Source: Streptomyces piniterrae (GTDB lineage Bacteria > Actinomycetota > Actinomycetes > Streptomycetales > Streptomycetaceae). Taken from it: a stretch of 64,000 bases of DNA. The notes beneath the pieces are model-generated. The model saw only the letters and a program-made list of their open reading frames with translations, had not been told where the DNA came from and did not search any database. The position numbers and the translations under genes are program-made. This document shows positions 62,737-64,000 of this stretch, in pieces. Location of the stretch: NCBI RefSeq assembly GCF_005048155.1, contig NZ_SUMB01000001.1:186001-250000 (forward strand), in the 5' to 3' direction. Numbering within the stretch: the stretch's first letter is position 1; every line of letters begins with the position of its first letter.

Positions 62737-62990
62737 AAGGGACCCTCGATCGGTGGCCGACCACCCACCCGCCCGGGGGCGTCCGCCGGTGCGGCAAGCC
62801 GGATCGCCGCCGCGGGGCAGCCGGCCGCGGCCTCCTGCACCTTGCCGCGCAGTTCCGGGGCGGGGGAGTCGGTCAGCACAATGGCGACCCCGTCCTTCTC
62901 ACGCTGGTCGAACACCTCGGGGGCGGTCAGGACACACTGCCCCGAGGTGACGCACTTCGATTCGTCGAGGTGCACACGCGCAAACGACAT
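62733..62990 (-). CDS. 3Fe-4S type ferredoxin
   Basis: An 85-residue bacterial ferredoxin, the usual redox partner of Streptomyces P450s. Cluster ligands are Cys13 and Cys19 in CVTSGQC and a later Cys in AAGCPAAAI; the C-x5-C spacing with a missing second Cys indicates a single 3Fe-4S cluster. The C-terminal tail of about 20 residues is Pro/Gly-rich. ATG 62990 fits the family start (MSFARVHLDESKC). It sits between the CCR gene (46-base gap) and the kinase gene (overlap), in the same direction as the P450. Confidence 0.92.
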   Translation of the reverse strand: MSFARVHLDESKCVTSGQCVLTAPEVFDQREKDGVAIVLTDSPAPELRGKVQEAAAGCPAAAIRLAAPADAPGRVGGRPPIEGPL

Positions 62991-63036
62991 CTCTGTCTCC
63001 TTCTCGTCATGCGTGGCGGGCGCCGAGGGCCGGGCC

Positions 63037-64000
63037 TCAACTGCTGCGGTTGTGGAGGCGGAAACGGTTGATACCGGCCAGGTGGCGCACTCGCAGCGCC
63101 TCGTCCTGGACGCCGAGCCCCTCCGCGGGCGCCAGGCACAGCACCCCGACCTTGCCGGCGTGCTGATTGCGGTGTACCGCCTGCGTGGCGATGCCGACGT
63201 CGGACAACGGGTACACCGTGGACAGGGTGGGATGGATCATTCCCCTGCCGATGAGACGGTTGGCCGCCCACGCCTCCCGGTAGTTGGCGAAGTGGCTGCC
63301 GACGATGCGCTTGAGCGACATCCACAGATAGCGGTTGTCGTACTCGTGCCGAAACCCGGACGTCGAGGCGCAGGTGACCACGGTGCCGCCGCGCCGCGCC
63401 ACGTACACGCTGGCGGCGAAGGTCTCCCGGCCGGGGTGCTCGAAGACGATGTCCGAGTCCTCACCCCCTGTCAGCTCCCGGATGTGGGAGCCCAGGCGCT
63501 TCCACTCCGTGGGGTCGGGCGTGGATTCGTCCTTCCAGAACCGATATCCCTCCTTCGCCCGGTCGATCACGAGCTCGGCGCCCAGGGACCGGACGAGTTC
63601 GGCCTTGTGCTCTCCGGACACGACGCACACCGGAGTCGCGCCTCCGTTGAGAGCGAGCTGCGTGGCGTACGAGCCGAGGCCGCCCGCCGCGCCCCAGACG
63701 AGAACCACGTCGCCCTGCTTCATACGCGCACCGTTGCGCGAGACGAGTTGCCGGTAGGCGGTGGAGTTGACCAGTCCGGAGGCGGCGGCCTCCTCCCACG
63801 TGAGGTGCTTCGGCATCGGCATGAGCTGGTTGGACTTGACAAGGGACAGCTCGGCGAGCCCGCCGAAGTTGGTCTCGAACCCCCAGATGCGCTGCTCCGG
63901 GTCGAGCATGGTGTCGTCGTGCCCGTCCGGGGACTGCAGGCCGACGGACAGGCAGTGCGCCACGACCCGATCGCCCGGCTTCCAGCGGTGCACGCCGGGC
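63037..64000 (-). CDS. ccr: Crotonyl-CoA carboxylase/reductase (C-terminal part, runs off the edge)
   Basis: The C-terminal 320 or so residues of a medium-chain reductase of the CCR type, which reductively carboxylates crotonyl-CoA to ethylmalonyl-CoA. Signatures are GFETNFGGLAEL, LTWEEAAASGLVNSTAYRQL, the NADPH motif VWGAAGGLGSYATQLAL and FEHPGRETFAASV. Full-length enzymes are about 445 residues, so roughly 125 N-terminal residues lie beyond the window. It signals that a later PKS module uses ethylmalonyl-CoA, since all three ATs seen here are malonyl type. It appears to head the ferredoxin-kinase-P450-MFS run. Confidence 0.93.
   Translation of the reverse strand, partial: PGVHRWKPGDRVVAHCLSVGLQSPDGHDDTMLDPEQRIWGFETNFGGLAELSLVKSNQLMPMPKHLTWEEAAASGLVNSTAYRQLVSRNGARMKQGDVVLVWGAAGGLGSYATQLALNGGATPVCVVSGEHKAELVRSLGAELVIDRAKEGYRFWKDESTPDPTEWKRLGSHIRELTGGEDSDIVFEHPGRETFAASVYVARRGGTVVTCASTSGFRHEYDNRYLWMSLKRIVGSHFANYREAWAANRLIGRGMIHPTLSTVYPLSDVGIATQAVHRNQHAGKVGVLCLAPAEGLGVQDEALRVRHLAGINRFRLHNRSS

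Noticed and set aside
1..64000. CRISPR arrays, tRNA or rRNA genes, insertion sequences
   Set aside because: No regularly spaced repeats, cloverleaf sequences or transposase genes were recognised on either strand.

Overview
The window is GC-rich actinomycete DNA, most likely from a Streptomyces. Start codons are often GTG or TTG, third positions are strongly G/C, and there are rare TTA codons, a DasR-type box and typical Streptomyces housekeeping neighbours. All assignments come from reading the sequence and recalling protein families; no database search was run.

Bases 1-19,620 look like ordinary chromosome. They hold a beta-propeller lactonase-like protein, a SnoaL-like protein, a CbiX-like protein, a GlcNAc/BadF-type kinase, a DUF2510-scramblase protein, uracil-DNA glycosylase, a BNR-repeat protein, an old-yellow-enzyme with a divergent ArsR regulator, an FprA-type ferredoxin reductase, a TetR regulator, a VOC protein, a LacI regulator with a divergent nucleoside hydrolase-MFS pair, and a secreted AA10 polysaccharide monooxygenase. 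Several clear inverted-repeat terminators and operator candidates separate these units.

Bases 20,036 to 64,000 are a large part of a type I polyketide cluster that runs off the right edge. On the left is a regulatory block: a NarL-like regulator and three large LuxR (LAL) regulators, three of the four with an in-frame TTA codon. A class II DAHP synthase sits among them. Next comes a four-gene operon (31,987-39,116, minus strand): an FadH-like dienoyl-CoA reductase, a ChcA-like enoyl-CoA reductase with a Y-x6-K motif, an acyl-CoA dehydrogenase, and a fusion of an EPSP-synthase-like domain with an acyl-CoA ligase. This is the gene set expected for making cyclohexanecarboxyl-CoA (CHC-CoA) from shikimate. 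Two PKS genes (39,246-56,880, minus) carry an AT-ACP loading module and three malonyl-type extension modules: KS-AT-DH-KR-ACP, KS-AT-DH-KR-ACP and KS-AT-KR-ACP. All three KRs look A-type, so the predicted chain is a cyclohexyl Z,Z-diene followed by a hydroxyl.

The right end holds a HisC-like aminotransferase, an NmrA-like SDR, a truncated MFS fragment, an intact MFS exporter, a P450 with its ferredoxin, a homoserine-kinase/APH-like phosphotransferase and the C-terminal part of crotonyl-CoA carboxylase/reductase. CHC starter, Z,Z-diene, ethylmalonyl-CoA supply, P450, small-molecule kinase and aminotransferase together point to a phosphate-ester delta-lactone of the phoslactomycin/leustroducin type. 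The later PKS modules, thioesterase and further P450s would have to lie beyond base 64,000.
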